64,000 nucleotides of DNA, taken from NCBI GenBank assembly GCA_943788835.1, contig CALSRU010000008.1:29052-93051 (forward strand). The letters are read 5' to 3'. The notes beneath the pieces are model-generated. The model had not been told where the DNA came from. It saw only the letters and a program-made list of their open reading frames with translations, and searched no databases. The position numbers and the translations under genes are program-made. Of the stretch, positions 33,041 to 44,316 are shown piece by piece. How positions within the stretch are numbered: the stretch's first letter is position 1; each line of letters opens with the position of its first letter. Source of the DNA: an uncultured Pseudomonadales bacterium. Lineage in GTDB: Bacteria; Pseudomonadota; Gammaproteobacteria; Pseudomonadales; UBA7434.

Positions 33041-34057
33041 ATGGATTTTGTTGGCAGTCACATTCTGTCTATCGATCAGTTTGAACGTCCTGATATTGAT
33101 CGTATATTTGCAGTGGCGGTTTTGATGGAGCCCTTTGCGCAGCGCAAACGCGTAACCAAAGTGCTAGATGGCGCCATATTAGGCAATATGTTTTTTGAGG
33201 CTAGTACGCGCACGCGCATTAGCTTTGGCTGCGCTTTCAATTTGTTAGGCGGCGAAGTTCGTGAAACCACTGGTATTGAAAACAGTGCCTTGGCTAAAGG
33301 CGAGTCGCTATATGATACCGCTCGAGTACTGAGTGGCTACAGTGATGTGATTGTTATGCGCCATCCCGAAGCCGGCTCGGTGGCCGAGTTTGCTTCGGCT
33401 AGTCGAGTGCCGGTATTAAATGGTGGTGATGGCGCTAATGAGCACCCGACTCAAGCGTTGCTCGATTTATATACCATTCAAAAAGAAATGCTCGCTAAGC
33501 AGCGTCAGCTTGATGGTTTGCGTATTGCAATGATCGGCGATCTTAAATATGGCCGAACGGTTCATTCGCTGGTGAAGTTGTTGTGTCGTTATAACAATAT
33601 CCATTTGCATTTGATTGCGCCGGCAGCCTTGCAGATGCCTGAGCATCTAGTCGATATGGCTCGCGCTAATGGTCATACTGTGTACATTTCTGAGCAGCTT
33701 GAGGGCAGTATCGCGCATGTTGATATTGCTTACTCAACACGCATTCAAGAGGAGCGATTTGGCTCGCGAGCCGAAGCCGATCTTTACCGAGGTAAGTTCA
33801 GACTTAATCAGAGCGTCTATACCCAGCATTGCGAGCCTAATACGGTCATTATGCATCCGCTGCCGCGTGATTCCCGTGCTGAGGCGAACGAGTTGGATAC
33901 CGACCTCAATGAGAATCCAAATTTGGCCATTTTCCGTCAAGCCGATAATGGCATTGTTATTCGTATGGCGCTGTTTGCGCTCACTCTCGATATTGTGGAT
34001 GCCATTGATGACTGTTCGCAATCCGTAGGTTGGTATACAGGTAGCCGCTTCCAGTAA
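33041..34057 (+). CDS. pyrB: Aspartate carbamoyltransferase catalytic chain
   Basis: FFEASTRTRISFG; VLNGGDGANEHPTQALLDLYTI; IMHPLPRDSRA. Confidence 0.93.
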   Translation: MDFVGSHILSIDQFERPDIDRIFAVAVLMEPFAQRKRVTKVLDGAILGNMFFEASTRTRISFGCAFNLLGGEVRETTGIENSALAKGESLYDTARVLSGYSDVIVMRHPEAGSVAEFASASRVPVLNGGDGANEHPTQALLDLYTIQKEMLAKQRQLDGLRIAMIGDLKYGRTVHSLVKLLCRYNNIHLHLIAPAALQMPEHLVDMARANGHTVYISEQLEGSIAHVDIAYSTRIQEERFGSRAEADLYRGKFRLNQSVYTQHCEPNTVIMHPLPRDSRAEANELDTDLNENPNLAIFRQADNGIVIRMALFALTLDIVDAIDDCSQSVGWYTGSRFQ

Positions 34058-34129
34058 TGCACAAAAATCTTAGCTGCGCGGCAGTAGATCAACAGTTAGC
34101 TTGTGCTAACGGCGAGGTATAGACTACCT

Positions 34130-35809
34130 ATGACCGCGCCAGCTTCATCACCTCAGTCAGCTCGCCCCTCGAACGGTTTGTTAGGTTCAAGCCTGGTTGT
34201 TGGGTCCATGACCATGCTCTCGCGGGTGATGGGACTTTTGCGTGATGTTGTGATCGCTCGATTTTTTGGAGCGGGTGAGAATGCCGATGCTTTTTTTGTA
34301 GCCTTCCGAATCCCACAGTTTTTACGTAGATTGTTCGCTGAAGGCGCTTTCGCGCAGGCCTTTATCCCTGTGTTAGCTGAATATCGTAATGCTCGCGAAC
34401 AATCGGGTGACTTGGCAGCACTGCGTTTGTTAGTGAATGCTGTGTGTGGTGTATTAGGTGGGACGTTAGTGTTAATTACCAGTGTGGTGGTGATGTCTGC
34501 GCCCTTGGTTACGATGGTTTTCGCACCAGGCTTTATCAATCAGCCTGAAAAGTTTGAGTTAACCGTGGCCTTGTTGCGTATTACGTTTCCTTATTTATTG
34601 TTGATATCACTTACTGGTTTTGCAGGGGCTATTCTCAACAGCTACGATCGGTTTGTGGTGCCGGCATTCACGCCGGTTTTGTTGAATGCGTCACTTATAG
34701 CAAGCGCCTTGTGGTTGTCTCCGCATTTGGCTGAGCCAGTCTTTGCGTTGGCTTGGGGTGTGGTACTGGCAGGTTTTGCACAGCTAATGTTTCAGCTCCC
34801 ATTTTTAGCCAAATTACATTTGTTGCCGCGACCTACATGGGACCCGAGTCACCCTGGTGTGCGTAAAATCATGCAGTTAATGCTGCCCGCTATCTTTGGT
34901 GTGTCGGTCAGTCAAATCAATTTATTGCTTGATACAGTCCTCGCCTCGTTTCTTCCGTCGGGAAGTGTGTCATGGCTTTACTATTCTGATCGTTTGGCCG
35001 AGCTGCCACTGGGTGTATTTGGTATTGCTATTGCCACCGTTATTTTGCCAAGTTTGTCGCGCTTACAACTGGGTAGCATAGTTGGAGAGGGCATCGGGAC
35101 ACTGGAGCAGCAGCGGGCGAATACCGCTATTGTGGCGCAGTTTCGCGATACCCTCGATTGGGGGTTGCGCTGTGTGGTGATTGTCGCTTTGCCAGCTAGC
35201 TGTGCGTTGGTTTTGTTGGCGCAGCCCATTTTATACTTGCTGTTTCAGTATCAGGCCATGACCCCCCTCGATGTGCAAATGTCTGCACTGAGTATGCAGG
35301 CCTATGCATTGGGTTTGCTGGCCTTTATGTCAATTAAAGTGCTAGCGACCGGTTACTTCGCACAGCAAGATATGAAAAGCCCTGTGCGTATTGGCATCAT
35401 TGCGATGGTGGCAAATATGGGGCTCAATTTATTCTTGGTAGCTATTTTGCATTTTTATTTCCGCTTGGGCCATGTTGGCTTGGCGCTAGCGACTTCGCTG
35501 GCAGCTTTTTTGAATGCAGGGTTGCTCCTGCGTGGCTTATCTAACAGTCAGGCGCTCCAGCGATTTATGGATACAGGGGAGCATTTGCTGACCAGTCAAT
35601 TTTGGTGGTTGTTGCGCCGAATACTTTTAGCCACGCTGATCATGGGTTTGGCTTTGTACTGGGCATCTCCAGACTTATCTTTTTGGCCCGACGCTTCTTT
35701 TTTGCAGCGCTTGGGCGAGGTAGTGATCCTTTGTGCCGGCGGGCTGGCGAGCTACCTGACGGTCTTGCTGTTACTTGGCGTGCGCGTCACGCACTTTAGA
35801 GCTGCCTAG
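34130..35809 (+). CDS. murJ: Lipid II flippase MurJ (MviN)
   Basis: VGSMTMLSRVMGLLRDVVIARFFGAGENADAFFVAFRIPQFLRRLFAEGAFAQAFIPVLAEY. Confidence 0.97.
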   Translation: MTAPASSPQSARPSNGLLGSSLVVGSMTMLSRVMGLLRDVVIARFFGAGENADAFFVAFRIPQFLRRLFAEGAFAQAFIPVLAEYRNAREQSGDLAALRLLVNAVCGVLGGTLVLITSVVVMSAPLVTMVFAPGFINQPEKFELTVALLRITFPYLLLISLTGFAGAILNSYDRFVVPAFTPVLLNASLIASALWLSPHLAEPVFALAWGVVLAGFAQLMFQLPFLAKLHLLPRPTWDPSHPGVRKIMQLMLPAIFGVSVSQINLLLDTVLASFLPSGSVSWLYYSDRLAELPLGVFGIAIATVILPSLSRLQLGSIVGEGIGTLEQQRANTAIVAQFRDTLDWGLRCVVIVALPASCALVLLAQPILYLLFQYQAMTPLDVQMSALSMQAYALGLLAFMSIKVLATGYFAQQDMKSPVRIGIIAMVANMGLNLFLVAILHFYFRLGHVGLALATSLAAFLNAGLLLRGLSNSQALQRFMDTGEHLLTSQFWWLLRRILLATLIMGLALYWASPDLSFWPDASFLQRLGEVVILCAGGLASYLTVLLLLGVRVTHFRAA

Positions 35810-36027
35810 TCTCGATAATGGCATGTAATCACTGACTTTATGCAGATTTAAAAACTCCGGCAGATGAACTGCGTATATAATTTACGACCTTGTCTAATGT
35901 TCGGTTAAGTAGCTTGCCGGTCGCAATGAACTTGCCCTTTATAAGATGAATGTAGAAGGCATTGCCAGCGAGCAACTCGGTCGGGTAAGGGTTAGGCGCC
36001 AAACCAACAGAACAGGAAAATAATAGC

Positions 36028-37020
36028 GTGCAAATAATTCGGGGGCTACACAACCTTTTTGGGCGCTACCAACATGCGCTGCCCAACGGTTGTGTGGCGA
36101 CGATGGGCGCGTTTGATGGGCTGCACAAGGGGCATAGGGCTGTTCTTGATCACTTGGTTGAAGTTGGCGAGAGCATGCGGCTACCTTCTGTTGTAGTCAT
36201 TTTAGAGCCGCTGCCCAGAGAATATTTTGCGCCGCTGGATGCGCCGTCGCGGTTGATGAGCTTTCGTGAGAAAGTGGAAGGTTTTGCGGCGCTTGGCATC
36301 GATTTTTTACTCGTGGTTAGGTTCGATGATGGTGTGCGCAATACGGAGGCTGCCGATTTTATCGAGCGGGTCTTTGTGCAAGGATTGGCAACCGTGCACT
36401 TGGTTATGGGTGATGACTCGCAATTTGGTCGCAGTGGCAGTGGCGACTACAAATTGTTGGAGTCTCTGGGTCGCCAGCATGCGTTTAGTGTCGAACCTAC
36501 GCCGACCTTTGAATTTGCTGGTGGCAGAGTGTCGAGTACACGTATTCGCGAGTTATTGGAACACGGCGAATTTACACAGGCAGAGGAATTGCTTGGCAGG
36601 GCTTACAGCATTTCGGGGAAGGTGATCTATGGCCGGCAGCTGGGTCGAGAGCTCGGCGCGCCTACAGCAAATATTAGCTTGCACCGGATTCAGGCAGCTA
36701 TGGCGGGTGTTTATGCAGTTGAGGCCCGACTCGTTAACTCATCTCAGTCGGTACTCGAAATGCCAAATGACTGGATGATCGGTGTTGCTAATGTCGGTGT
36801 TAGGCCAACGGTAGATGCAAATGTTAAAGCCATTCTCGAGGTTCACTTAATCGACTTTCAGGGGGACTTGTATGGCCGACAAATGGAGGTGCGGTTTTTA
36901 CATAAGATTAGAGAAGAGCAGCGCTTTAGCGACGTTGCACAGTTGCAATCGCAAATCGAACGCGATGTAGCGGATACAAGATCTTGGTTTGGCGCAAATG
37001 AACAAGCGCTGGTTAAATAA
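36028..37020 (+). CDS. ribF: Bifunctional riboflavin kinase / FAD synthetase
   Basis: GCVATMGAFDGLHKGHRAVLDHL; GRVSSTRIRELLEHGEF; GRELGAPTANISL; GTG start. Confidence 0.96.
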   Translation: MQIIRGLHNLFGRYQHALPNGCVATMGAFDGLHKGHRAVLDHLVEVGESMRLPSVVVILEPLPREYFAPLDAPSRLMSFREKVEGFAALGIDFLLVVRFDDGVRNTEAADFIERVFVQGLATVHLVMGDDSQFGRSGSGDYKLLESLGRQHAFSVEPTPTFEFAGGRVSSTRIRELLEHGEFTQAEELLGRAYSISGKVIYGRQLGRELGAPTANISLHRIQAAMAGVYAVEARLVNSSQSVLEMPNDWMIGVANVGVRPTVDANVKAILEVHLIDFQGDLYGRQMEVRFLHKIREEQRFSDVAQLQSQIERDVADTRSWFGANEQALVK

Positions 37021-37043
37021 TTTTTTAATGATTTTAATTTGTT

Positions 37044-39887
37044 ATGAGTGAAGATAAAAACCAATACAAGCATACCTTAAACTTGCCTAGCACGGGGTTC
37101 CCCATGAAGGCGAATTTGGCTCAGCGTGAACCTGCGAGGCTCAAAAATTGGTATGCAAAAAATACCTATCAGAAAATTCGTGAAAAGTTTTCTGGGAGGG
37201 AGCAATTCATATTACATGACGGGCCGCCATATGCTAACGGCGATATTCATATTGGTCATGCGGTTAATAAAATTCTTAAAGATATTATTGTCAAGGCAAA
37301 AACTTTGCAGGGCTTTGATGCGCCCTATGTGCCTGGCTGGGATTGTCATGGCTTGCCTATAGAGCACAAAGTTGAGACCAAAGTAGGTAAGGCGGGCGTA
37401 AAAATTGATCATGCCCAATTTCGCAGTAAATGTCGCGAATACGCTCGTAAACAAGTTGATGGCCAGCGCAAGGATTTTATCCGGTTGGGCGTGTTGGGTG
37501 ATTGGGATAATCCCTACCTTACAATGAATTATGACACCGAGGCTGGCATAGTCCGAGCGTTAGGCAAGATTGTCGAGCGTGGTCATCTAGTCCGAGGATT
37601 CAAGCCAGTTTATTGGAGTGTTGTGGGTGGTTCTGCGTTAGCTGAAGCTGAAGTTGAGTATCAAGATAAGACTTCTTTCGCTATCGATGTGGCTTTTACT
37701 GTGGCTAATGCAACACAATTTTCTGATCTGGCAGGGGGTATTGATGGCGGCGGCGAAATTGCCGTGGTTATCTGGACTACAACGCCATGGACTTTGCCTG
37801 CCAATCAGGCCGTATCGCTCAATGCAGAGCTTGATTATGTAGCGGTAGAGTGTGCGCCTGAGTCTATGGGTGGACATGTTCGTCGCTTAGTAGTGGCTGA
37901 GGCTTTACTTGAGTCGTTAGTCAAGCGCTACCAGTTAAATGAATATCGTATTGTGGGCCGATTTACAGGCAAAGCCGTTGAGCATCAATTGTTGGCGCAT
38001 CCTTTTTACGACAAACAGGTTCCTATTATTCTCGGCGATCATGTCACAACTGATGCTGGTACTGGTTGCGTGCATACCGCGCCAGACCATGGCGTTGATG
38101 ATTTTGTGGTGGCGCAACGCTACGGCATCGAAACGCTTAACTTGGTTGGCGGTAACGGTGTATATAGTGAGCGAACCGAGCGGTTTGCGGGTGAGCACGT
38201 TTATAAGGTTGATCGGCCTATTGTTGAGTTACTGCGCGAGAAAAATTGCTTGTGTGCAGATGAAAAAATCACGCACAGCTTTCCTCATTGTTGGAGGACT
38301 AAAACCCCGCTAATTTTTCGCGCAACGCCGCAATGGTTTATTGGTATGCAGCAGAAAAACCTTCTCGATGAAGTTAAGCGCGCGTGTGATTTAGTACAGT
38401 GGGTTCCTGATTGGGGGCGAGCTCGGATGGACGGTATGTTAGCTAGCAGTCCCGATTGGTGTATTTCGCGTCAGCGTACCTGGGGAGTACCCATCACGTT
38501 ATTTGTGGATAAGGACACACAAGAGCTACACCCCAAGACTATTGAGCTGGTGGAGCAGGTTGCCCAGCGCATAGAGGCTACTGGCATTGAAGCTTGGTTT
38601 GAGCTCGAAGCCGCCGAATTATTGGGTGCTGACGCTGACCAGTATACGAAAGTTACCGACACGCTCGATGTGTGGTTTGATTCCGGTGTGACGCATTATT
38701 CCGTACTGCGTCAGACGAAAGGTTTACGTTACCCTGCCGACCTCTACTTAGAAGGCTCCGATCAGCATCGAGGCTGGTTTCAATCTTCATTAAAAACCTC
38801 TATGGCTATGCACGGGACGCCGCCTTATAAGGCAGTGCTTACTCATGGCTTCGTAGTTGATGCTGAAGGCAAAAAGATGTCCAAGTCGACCGGCAATATT
38901 GTTGCGCCGCAAACGGTCATGAACGAGTTGGGTGCAGATGTATTGCGCTTATGGGTCGCTGCCACAGATTTTAGTTCCGAGATGTCCGTCTCGACTGAAA
39001 TATTAAAGCGTGTAGCCGATTCTTATCGACGCATTCGTAACACTGCGCGATTTTTATTGTCGAACCTTGATGGCTTTGATCCAGCAACCGATTTAGTTCC
39101 TAACGAAAATCTTTTGTTACTAGATCGGTGGGCGATTACGAGAGCGGCGCAAATGCAAGAAGAAATTATGCAGGCGTATAATGATTATCAGTTACACCAT
39201 ATTTATCAAAAATTACATAATTTTTGCGTGGTAGATCTGGGGGGAATTTATCTCGATATTATTAAAGATCGTCAGTACACCACGCAAGCTAATAGTTTGG
39301 CGCGGCGTTCGGCACAAACCGCGCTGTACCATACAATTGAAGCGTTCACGCGTTGGATCGCTCCGATTTTGAGTTTTACCGCTGATGAGTTACATGAATT
39401 TATTCCGGGGCAGCGTAGCGATTCGATTTTTCTTGAAGAAAATTATGCGGGAGTCTCTAATCTACTTGACCCTCAGACCAATGAAACGCAGCTTATGGAC
39501 GTTTTGTGTGCGGTTAAAGTTGCAGTGAATAAGGCTCTTGAGAGTAAGCGCGGAGAAGGAGAGTTGGGTGGCTCGTTGGAGGCAGAAGTGGTCTTGTATG
39601 CTAATGCAGATATTGCCGAGCATCTCCAAACCTTAGGCGATGAATTGCGCTTTGCGCTCATTACTTCGGGTGCTAGTGTTGTTGAAGGTGTGGATAAGGC
39701 TCCGGCTGGCGCGTTGACTACCGAGATCGACGGACTGCTATTGGTGGTAGCGAAGAGTGAGTATAAAAAATGCTCGCGCTGTTGGCATTTGCGGCCAGAG
39801 GTGGGGTCGATAGCTGCTCATCCGGCTTTGTGTCAGCGCTGCGTCGATAATGTCGATGGTGAAGGTGAAACACGGAGCTTCGCTTGA
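37044..39887 (+). CDS. ileS: Isoleucyl-tRNA synthetase
   Basis: [33 protein letters not shown]-terminal CSRCWH...CQRC zinc site. Confidence 0.98.
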   Translation: MSEDKNQYKHTLNLPSTGFPMKANLAQREPARLKNWYAKNTYQKIREKFSGREQFILHDGPPYANGDIHIGHAVNKILKDIIVKAKTLQGFDAPYVPGWDCHGLPIEHKVETKVGKAGVKIDHAQFRSKCREYARKQVDGQRKDFIRLGVLGDWDNPYLTMNYDTEAGIVRALGKIVERGHLVRGFKPVYWSVVGGSALAEAEVEYQDKTSFAIDVAFTVANATQFSDLAGGIDGGGEIAVVIWTTTPWTLPANQAVSLNAELDYVAVECAPESMGGHVRRLVVAEALLESLVKRYQLNEYRIVGRFTGKAVEHQLLAHPFYDKQVPIILGDHVTTDAGTGCVHTAPDHGVDDFVVAQRYGIETLNLVGGNGVYSERTERFAGEHVYKVDRPIVELLREKNCLCADEKITHSFPHCWRTKTPLIFRATPQWFIGMQQKNLLDEVKRACDLVQWVPDWGRARMDGMLASSPDWCISRQRTWGVPITLFVDKDTQELHPKTIELVEQVAQRIEATGIEAWFELEAAELLGADADQYTKVTDTLDVWFDSGVTHYSVLRQTKGLRYPADLYLEGSDQHRGWFQSSLKTSMAMHGTPPYKAVLTHGFVVDAEGKKMSKSTGNIVAPQTVMNELGADVLRLWVAATDFSSEMSVSTEILKRVADSYRRIRNTARFLLSNLDGFDPATDLVPNENLLLLDRWAITRAAQMQEEIMQAYNDYQLHHIYQKLHNFCVVDLGGIYLDIIKDRQYTTQANSLARRSAQTALYHTIEAFTRWIAPILSFTADELHEFIPGQRSDSIFLEENYAGVSNLLDPQTNETQLMDVLCAVKVAVNKALESKRGEGELGGSLEAEVVLYANADIAEHLQTLGDELRFALITSGASVVEGVDKAPAGALTTEIDGLLLVVAKSEYKKCSRCWHLRPEVGSIAAHPALCQRCVDNVDGEGETRSFA

Positions 39888-40408
39888 TGCTGCCAGTTTT
39901 CAAAATGAGTACTGCGCGCTGGTGGTATCTATTGGCACTGATCATTATTACGCTTGATCAGTTGAGTAAGCACTGGATTCAGTCTAATTTTGAACTCTAC
40001 GAACGCTTGCCATTACTTTCTTTTCTTGATTTTACGCTGGTTTATAATGAGGGCGCGGCTTGGAGCTTTCTCAGTGATGCCGGCGGGTGGCAGCGCTGGT
40101 TGTTTACCGCGATTTCCTTGGTTGTGAGTGTGGTATTAGTGGTTTGGATGGCTCGTCTGCAGGCAAACCAGTATTTATTATTTATTGCGTTGACTCTCAT
40201 TCTTGGGGGCGCCGTAGGTAATTTAATAGACCGTGTGCTGCTGGGTAAGGTGGTCGACTTTGTATTGGTCTATTACCGCGATTGGTATTTTCCGGCTTTT
40301 AATGTTGCAGACGCGGCTATTTCTTTGGGGGCTGCTTTTATGTTGCTTGATATGTTTATTAATCGCGGCGATGTCGATAATCATGCGCACGAAAAAACGG
40401 CGTCGTAA
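39887..40408 (+). CDS. lspA: Lipoprotein signal peptidase (signal peptidase II)
   Basis: LDQLSKHWIQ; VYNEGAAWSFLSDAGGWQRW; VVDFVLVYYRDWYFPAFNVADAAISLG. Confidence 0.97.
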   Translation: MLPVFKMSTARWWYLLALIIITLDQLSKHWIQSNFELYERLPLLSFLDFTLVYNEGAAWSFLSDAGGWQRWLFTAISLVVSVVLVVWMARLQANQYLLFIALTLILGGAVGNLIDRVLLGKVVDFVLVYYRDWYFPAFNVADAAISLGAAFMLLDMFINRGDVDNHAHEKTAS

Positions 40409-40465
40409 CGATGAATTTTGGGGCAGTACTATAAAGTGAATATCGTCAAAAAAGAGGGGGCAGTG

Positions 40466-40867
40466 ATGATTAATTTCTCATTGTGCCTGGCCGGTGGTGA
40501 AATTATCGACTCGAATTACGATCAACCGGCAGTGAAATATGTGTTCGGTTCAGGTGATATGCTCGAGGGATTCGAGCGTCAGCTATTAGGTATGAGTGTT
40601 GGCGAAGAAAGGCATTGCGTCGTTGTTGCTTCGGATGCGTTTGGTGAGCATCGCGAAGAAAACTTGCAAAAATTTAAACATAGCCACTTCGATAAAAGTA
40701 TTGAACTGCGTCAAGGTTTGGTTGTTTCATTTACCGATGCTGCTGGGGCTGAGTTGCCTGGTGTTGTGGCGTCTATTGATGAGGCCTATGTCGAGGTCGA
40801 CTTTAATCATCCACTGGCTGGTAAAGATATTGAATTCAATGTCACCATTCATGAAATTTTAGACTAA
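40466..40867 (+). CDS. fkpB: FKBP-type (SlpA-like) peptidyl-prolyl isomerase
   Basis: [22 protein letters not shown]; between lspA and ispH. Confidence 0.9.
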   Translation: MINFSLCLAGGEIIDSNYDQPAVKYVFGSGDMLEGFERQLLGMSVGEERHCVVVASDAFGEHREENLQKFKHSHFDKSIELRQGLVVSFTDAAGAELPGVVASIDEAYVEVDFNHPLAGKDIEFNVTIHEILD

Positions 40868-40881
40868 CGGTATTCTTTTCT

Positions 40882-41826
40882 ATGCAGCTTAAACTTGCTA
40901 ATCCGCGTGGATTTTGCGCCGGTGTTGATCGAGCAATCGACATTGTAAATCGCGCTCTTGATGTATTTGGCGCGCCCATTTATGTGCGTCATGAAGTCGT
41001 ACACAATAAGTTCGTGGTCGACAGTTTACGTGAACGTGGTGCAATCTTTGTTGATGAGTTGGTAGAAATTCCCGACGATGTTATTGTCATTTTTAGCGCG
41101 CATGGTGTTTCACGCGCCGTGCGCGAAGAGGCTGAGCAGAGGGGTTTAAAAATATTTGATGCCACTTGTCCGCTGGTCACTAAGGTGCACATGGAGGTCG
41201 TGCGACATAGCCGCCAGGGCGAAGAGTGCATATTGATAGGCCATCAGGGCCACCCCGAGGTTGAGGGCACTATGGGCCAGTACGATAAAAGTAATGGTGG
41301 CGATGTTTATCTCGTTGAGACAGTTCAAGACGTTGATTCCTTGCAAGTTCGCAACCCAGAGTCTTTGTTCTATGTCACCCAGACGACGTTATCGATGGAT
41401 GATACCTCTCTGGTTATTGATGCTCTGCGCGCTCGATTTCCAGCTGTTCAGGGACCTAAAAAAGATGATATTTGTTATGCTACCCAAAATCGCCAAGATG
41501 CCGTGCGTGAGTTGGCGTCTGCATGTGATTTGCTGTTGGTGGTTGGTTCGCCAAACAGTTCAAATTCGAATCGACTTTCGGAGCTAGCGGAACGTTCAGG
41601 CACCGAGGCACATTTGATCGATTCAGCGCAGGATATTCAACACGCTTGGTTAGAGGGCAAGCAGTGCGTAGGTATTACCGCGGGGGCTTCTGCGCCGGAG
41701 GTGCTAGTGCAGCAGGTGATCAATTATTTGCGTGAACAAGGTGCCGATGCACCCTTGGAGCAGGCAGGTACCCCAGAAACCATCACGTTTTCTATGCCTA
41801 AGGAATTGCGCCTAGTCGAGCAATAA
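40882..41826 (+). CDS. ispH: 4-hydroxy-3-methylbut-2-enyl diphosphate reductase
   Basis: [58 protein letters not shown]. Confidence 0.98.
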   Translation: MQLKLANPRGFCAGVDRAIDIVNRALDVFGAPIYVRHEVVHNKFVVDSLRERGAIFVDELVEIPDDVIVIFSAHGVSRAVREEAEQRGLKIFDATCPLVTKVHMEVVRHSRQGEECILIGHQGHPEVEGTMGQYDKSNGGDVYLVETVQDVDSLQVRNPESLFYVTQTTLSMDDTSLVIDALRARFPAVQGPKKDDICYATQNRQDAVRELASACDLLLVVGSPNSSNSNRLSELAERSGTEAHLIDSAQDIQHAWLEGKQCVGITAGASAPEVLVQQVINYLREQGADAPLEQAGTPETITFSMPKELRLVEQ

Positions 41827-41981
41827 GCAGCGCCTGCGCAATGCGCTTTGTGGCCAGTGAATTCTAGTTTTAATCTAACCTTTTATTGCAAATCAATAAG
41901 GTCTTCCAGCCTCACTTGCGCCTCGAATATCGCACTAAGCTCGCTTTGAGCTTGGCTTGGTTGACGTTGGTCAGCCAATTT

Positions 41982-41999
41982 ATACCGCTCAGGCGGTAT
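41982..41999. promoter_or_regulatory. Perfect 7-bp inverted repeat upstream of the pilin operon
   Basis: ATACCGC-TCAG-GCGGTAT, no downstream U-tract. Confidence 0.3.
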
Positions 42000-42108
42000 C
42001 AGCTAGCGCTAAAGGCATTTCTCAACAACACTTAGCTTTGTCTACGAAAAGAATTGCCTGTGGTTTAATTTCTGCTCCGCTGCAGGTTCTTTATTGAACA
42101 AGGTGCCA

Positions 42109-42681
42109 ATGGCTAAGCAATCCCCCCCACAGCAAATGCCCCCTTTATCTCGCTTGGCGCTTAAAGTGTCGTGCGGCTTTACTCTGCTAGAACTAATGGT
42201 GGTGTTGGCTATCGCGGGTATTTTGGCAGCTGTGGCCGGTCCAAGCTTTCAAAACATGATTAAAAGTAGTGCTGTGATCACCGAGAGGGATCAGCTAGCC
42301 ACGGCGGTGAAAATGACACGAGGCGAGGCGATCTATCGCAAAACATCAGCTACTTTGTGTGCTAGCAACGATCAGGCATCTTGCTCGGCTGCTGCTGACT
42401 GGAAAGACGGCTGGATTATTTTTTCTGATGACGATGGCGATGGTGTATTCGATGCTGGCGACGACACGCTCATCGATGTCAGCTACGGCAATACATCGTT
42501 GCGTGTCGGCAATGATGGCAGTGGCGGTATGCTGACCTTCTCGCCAAGTGGTATGAAAATTCCGGCGGGCTCTGCTGTGGTTGGCTTTTGTGATGAGGAT
42601 AGTGATTCCAATGTCACAGGCCATGCCTTCACCGTCAGCTCAGTTGGTGGCGTGCGCTACGAGGGAGATCCGGGCTGTTAG
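42109..42681 (+). CDS. GspH/FimT family pseudopilin
   Basis: CGFTLLELMVVLAIAGILAAVAGPSFQNM prepilin signal; IFSDDDGDGVFDAGDD motif; first gene of the minor pilin operon. Confidence 0.92.
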   Translation: MAKQSPPQQMPPLSRLALKVSCGFTLLELMVVLAIAGILAAVAGPSFQNMIKSSAVITERDQLATAVKMTRGEAIYRKTSATLCASNDQASCSAAADWKDGWIIFSDDDGDGVFDAGDDTLIDVSYGNTSLRVGNDGSGGMLTFSPSGMKIPAGSAVVGFCDEDSDSNVTGHAFTVSSVGGVRYEGDPGC

Positions 42682-42739
42682 TTCAAGCCGAAGCTTAGTT
42701 ACCTAATGTCTTTTTAACAATATAGCAGCGATATAAACT

Positions 42740-43291
42740 ATGTCTGTTCAACGACTACCCAACTTATCAAAAATAGCCAAATCACACGGTTTTACGCTCA
42801 TAGAGGTGATGGTTACTGTCTTCATTCTTTCAGTAGGCATTTTAGGTGTGGCTGGGATGCAGGCAGTTAGTGTGCGCGAGTCAGGTAACACTTATCATCG
42901 CACGCAAGCTGATTTGTTAGTAGGTGATATTGTAGACCGGATGCGGGCTAATCGTAATGAATCTCGTTTGGGTGCGGCAAGCGGTTATCTTGCAGATCCC
43001 GCTACCGCAGCGGCGACCGATTGTTCAAGTACTATTTGTGACGAGGCGACGCTGGCTACTTATGATTTATATCAATGGCGCCAAGCCATACAGCGATCTA
43101 ATTTGCCGGCCGGAATGTCTAATGTTTTATTTGTCCAAAATATTAGCGATGCATCTGGCGCAGTGATAGTGGGCTCAGTTTTTACGGTGCAGGTTTTTTG
43201 GGACGAAAACCGTGATGGTGATAGTGGGCAAGGTTGCGATCCCAGTGATGCGGCGGACATGTCGTGCGCAAGCTTGACGATTCAAATTTAA
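42740..43291 (+). CDS. pilV: Type IV pilus modification protein PilV
   Basis: HGFTLIEVMVTVFILSVGILGVAGMQAVSVRESGNTYHRTQADLLVGDIVDRMRANR. Confidence 0.93.
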   Translation: MSVQRLPNLSKIAKSHGFTLIEVMVTVFILSVGILGVAGMQAVSVRESGNTYHRTQADLLVGDIVDRMRANRNESRLGAASGYLADPATAAATDCSSTICDEATLATYDLYQWRQAIQRSNLPAGMSNVLFVQNISDASGAVIVGSVFTVQVFWDENRDGDSGQGCDPSDAADMSCASLTIQI

Positions 43292-43394
43292 ATTGAAGTT
43301 GGTTCACTCTCAAGTGTTGAGGCGACGCTAATCAAGCACGGTTTTTTTCATAGGGGCTGACCGTGCAACGTAATTTTAAGTAGGGATAAAAATA

Positions 43395-44300
43395 GTGAGA
43401 AAGAGTGTATTGGCAAAAGCAAATAAAAGACGCGCTAGCCAGTCTCATCAACGCGGTGTGACTCTCATTGAGCTATTGGTTGCGTTGGTTATTGGTCTTT
43501 TTTTAGTGGTTGGCATGTTGCAGGTATTTGTTGGCAGCCGGCAGTCGTTAGATGTGATTAGGGCGCAGTCTTCGATGCAGGAGGCTGCCCGGTTTGGTTT
43601 TAATTTCATGGCGAAAGCTACTAGACAAGCCGGATATCTCAACGCCGGTGCCATGACTAATAACGATTTGTTTGCCGCTGAGCTAGTCAATAAATTTCAG
43701 ATGGTTGAATACAGTGAAGATTTAAAGCCGTGGGTTGATGAGATATGGGCAGCTCAGGACAACTTTGTTGCCTTGGGTCTAATTAGTGGTGAAGACAATT
43801 TTTCCGGAGCGGTAGCCGGGATTGATGTGGCGGCTGACACCGATGTGTTGCGAGTGCGCTTGCAGGGTGATCCTGATGGTTTAATGGCTGATTGCGAAGG
43901 GGTAGATTTAACTACCGACAGCAATTTATACGTCAACATGACGTTTTTTATCAGTCAAGATGATCAGTTGTATTGTCGTGTTTTTGATGGCTCTGCCAAT
44001 AGGTCGCCAGTGGCTTTAGTTTCGGGCATAGAGAATATGCAAATTCAGTATGGGGTGGCTACTGATCCTGGCAGTCGGTTTGTCGTTACTCAGTATGTCA
44101 CGGGCGATGCTGTGGTCGATTGGACTCGTGTAATGACTGTGCGCGTTGCTATATTGGCGGTGTCAGATAATGAGCCCCTTGATCGCAGTGCGCAGCAATA
44201 TGATTTGCTAGATGAAGAGGGGCTCTCTTTCAGCGATGGTAAAGCGCGACAGGTGTTTACCCAAACTATTGCTTTGCGAGGCAATTTATCTAATGGTTAA
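43395..44300 (+). CDS. pilW: Type IV pilus minor pilin PilW
   Basis: RGVTLIELLVALVIGLFLVVGMLQVFVGSRQ; GTG start; order V-W-X-Y1-E. Confidence 0.92.
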   Translation: MRKSVLAKANKRRASQSHQRGVTLIELLVALVIGLFLVVGMLQVFVGSRQSLDVIRAQSSMQEAARFGFNFMAKATRQAGYLNAGAMTNNDLFAAELVNKFQMVEYSEDLKPWVDEIWAAQDNFVALGLISGEDNFSGAVAGIDVAADTDVLRVRLQGDPDGLMADCEGVDLTTDSNLYVNMTFFISQDDQLYCRVFDGSANRSPVALVSGIENMQIQYGVATDPGSRFVVTQYVTGDAVVDWTRVMTVRVAILAVSDNEPLDRSAQQYDLLDEEGLSFSDGKARQVFTQTIALRGNLSNG

Positions 44301-44316
44301 TTTCAGACAGGAAAAA

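Noticed and set aside
41827-42108. Sigma-54 promoter for the pilin operon
   Set aside because: No convincing TGGCAC-N5-TTGCW match
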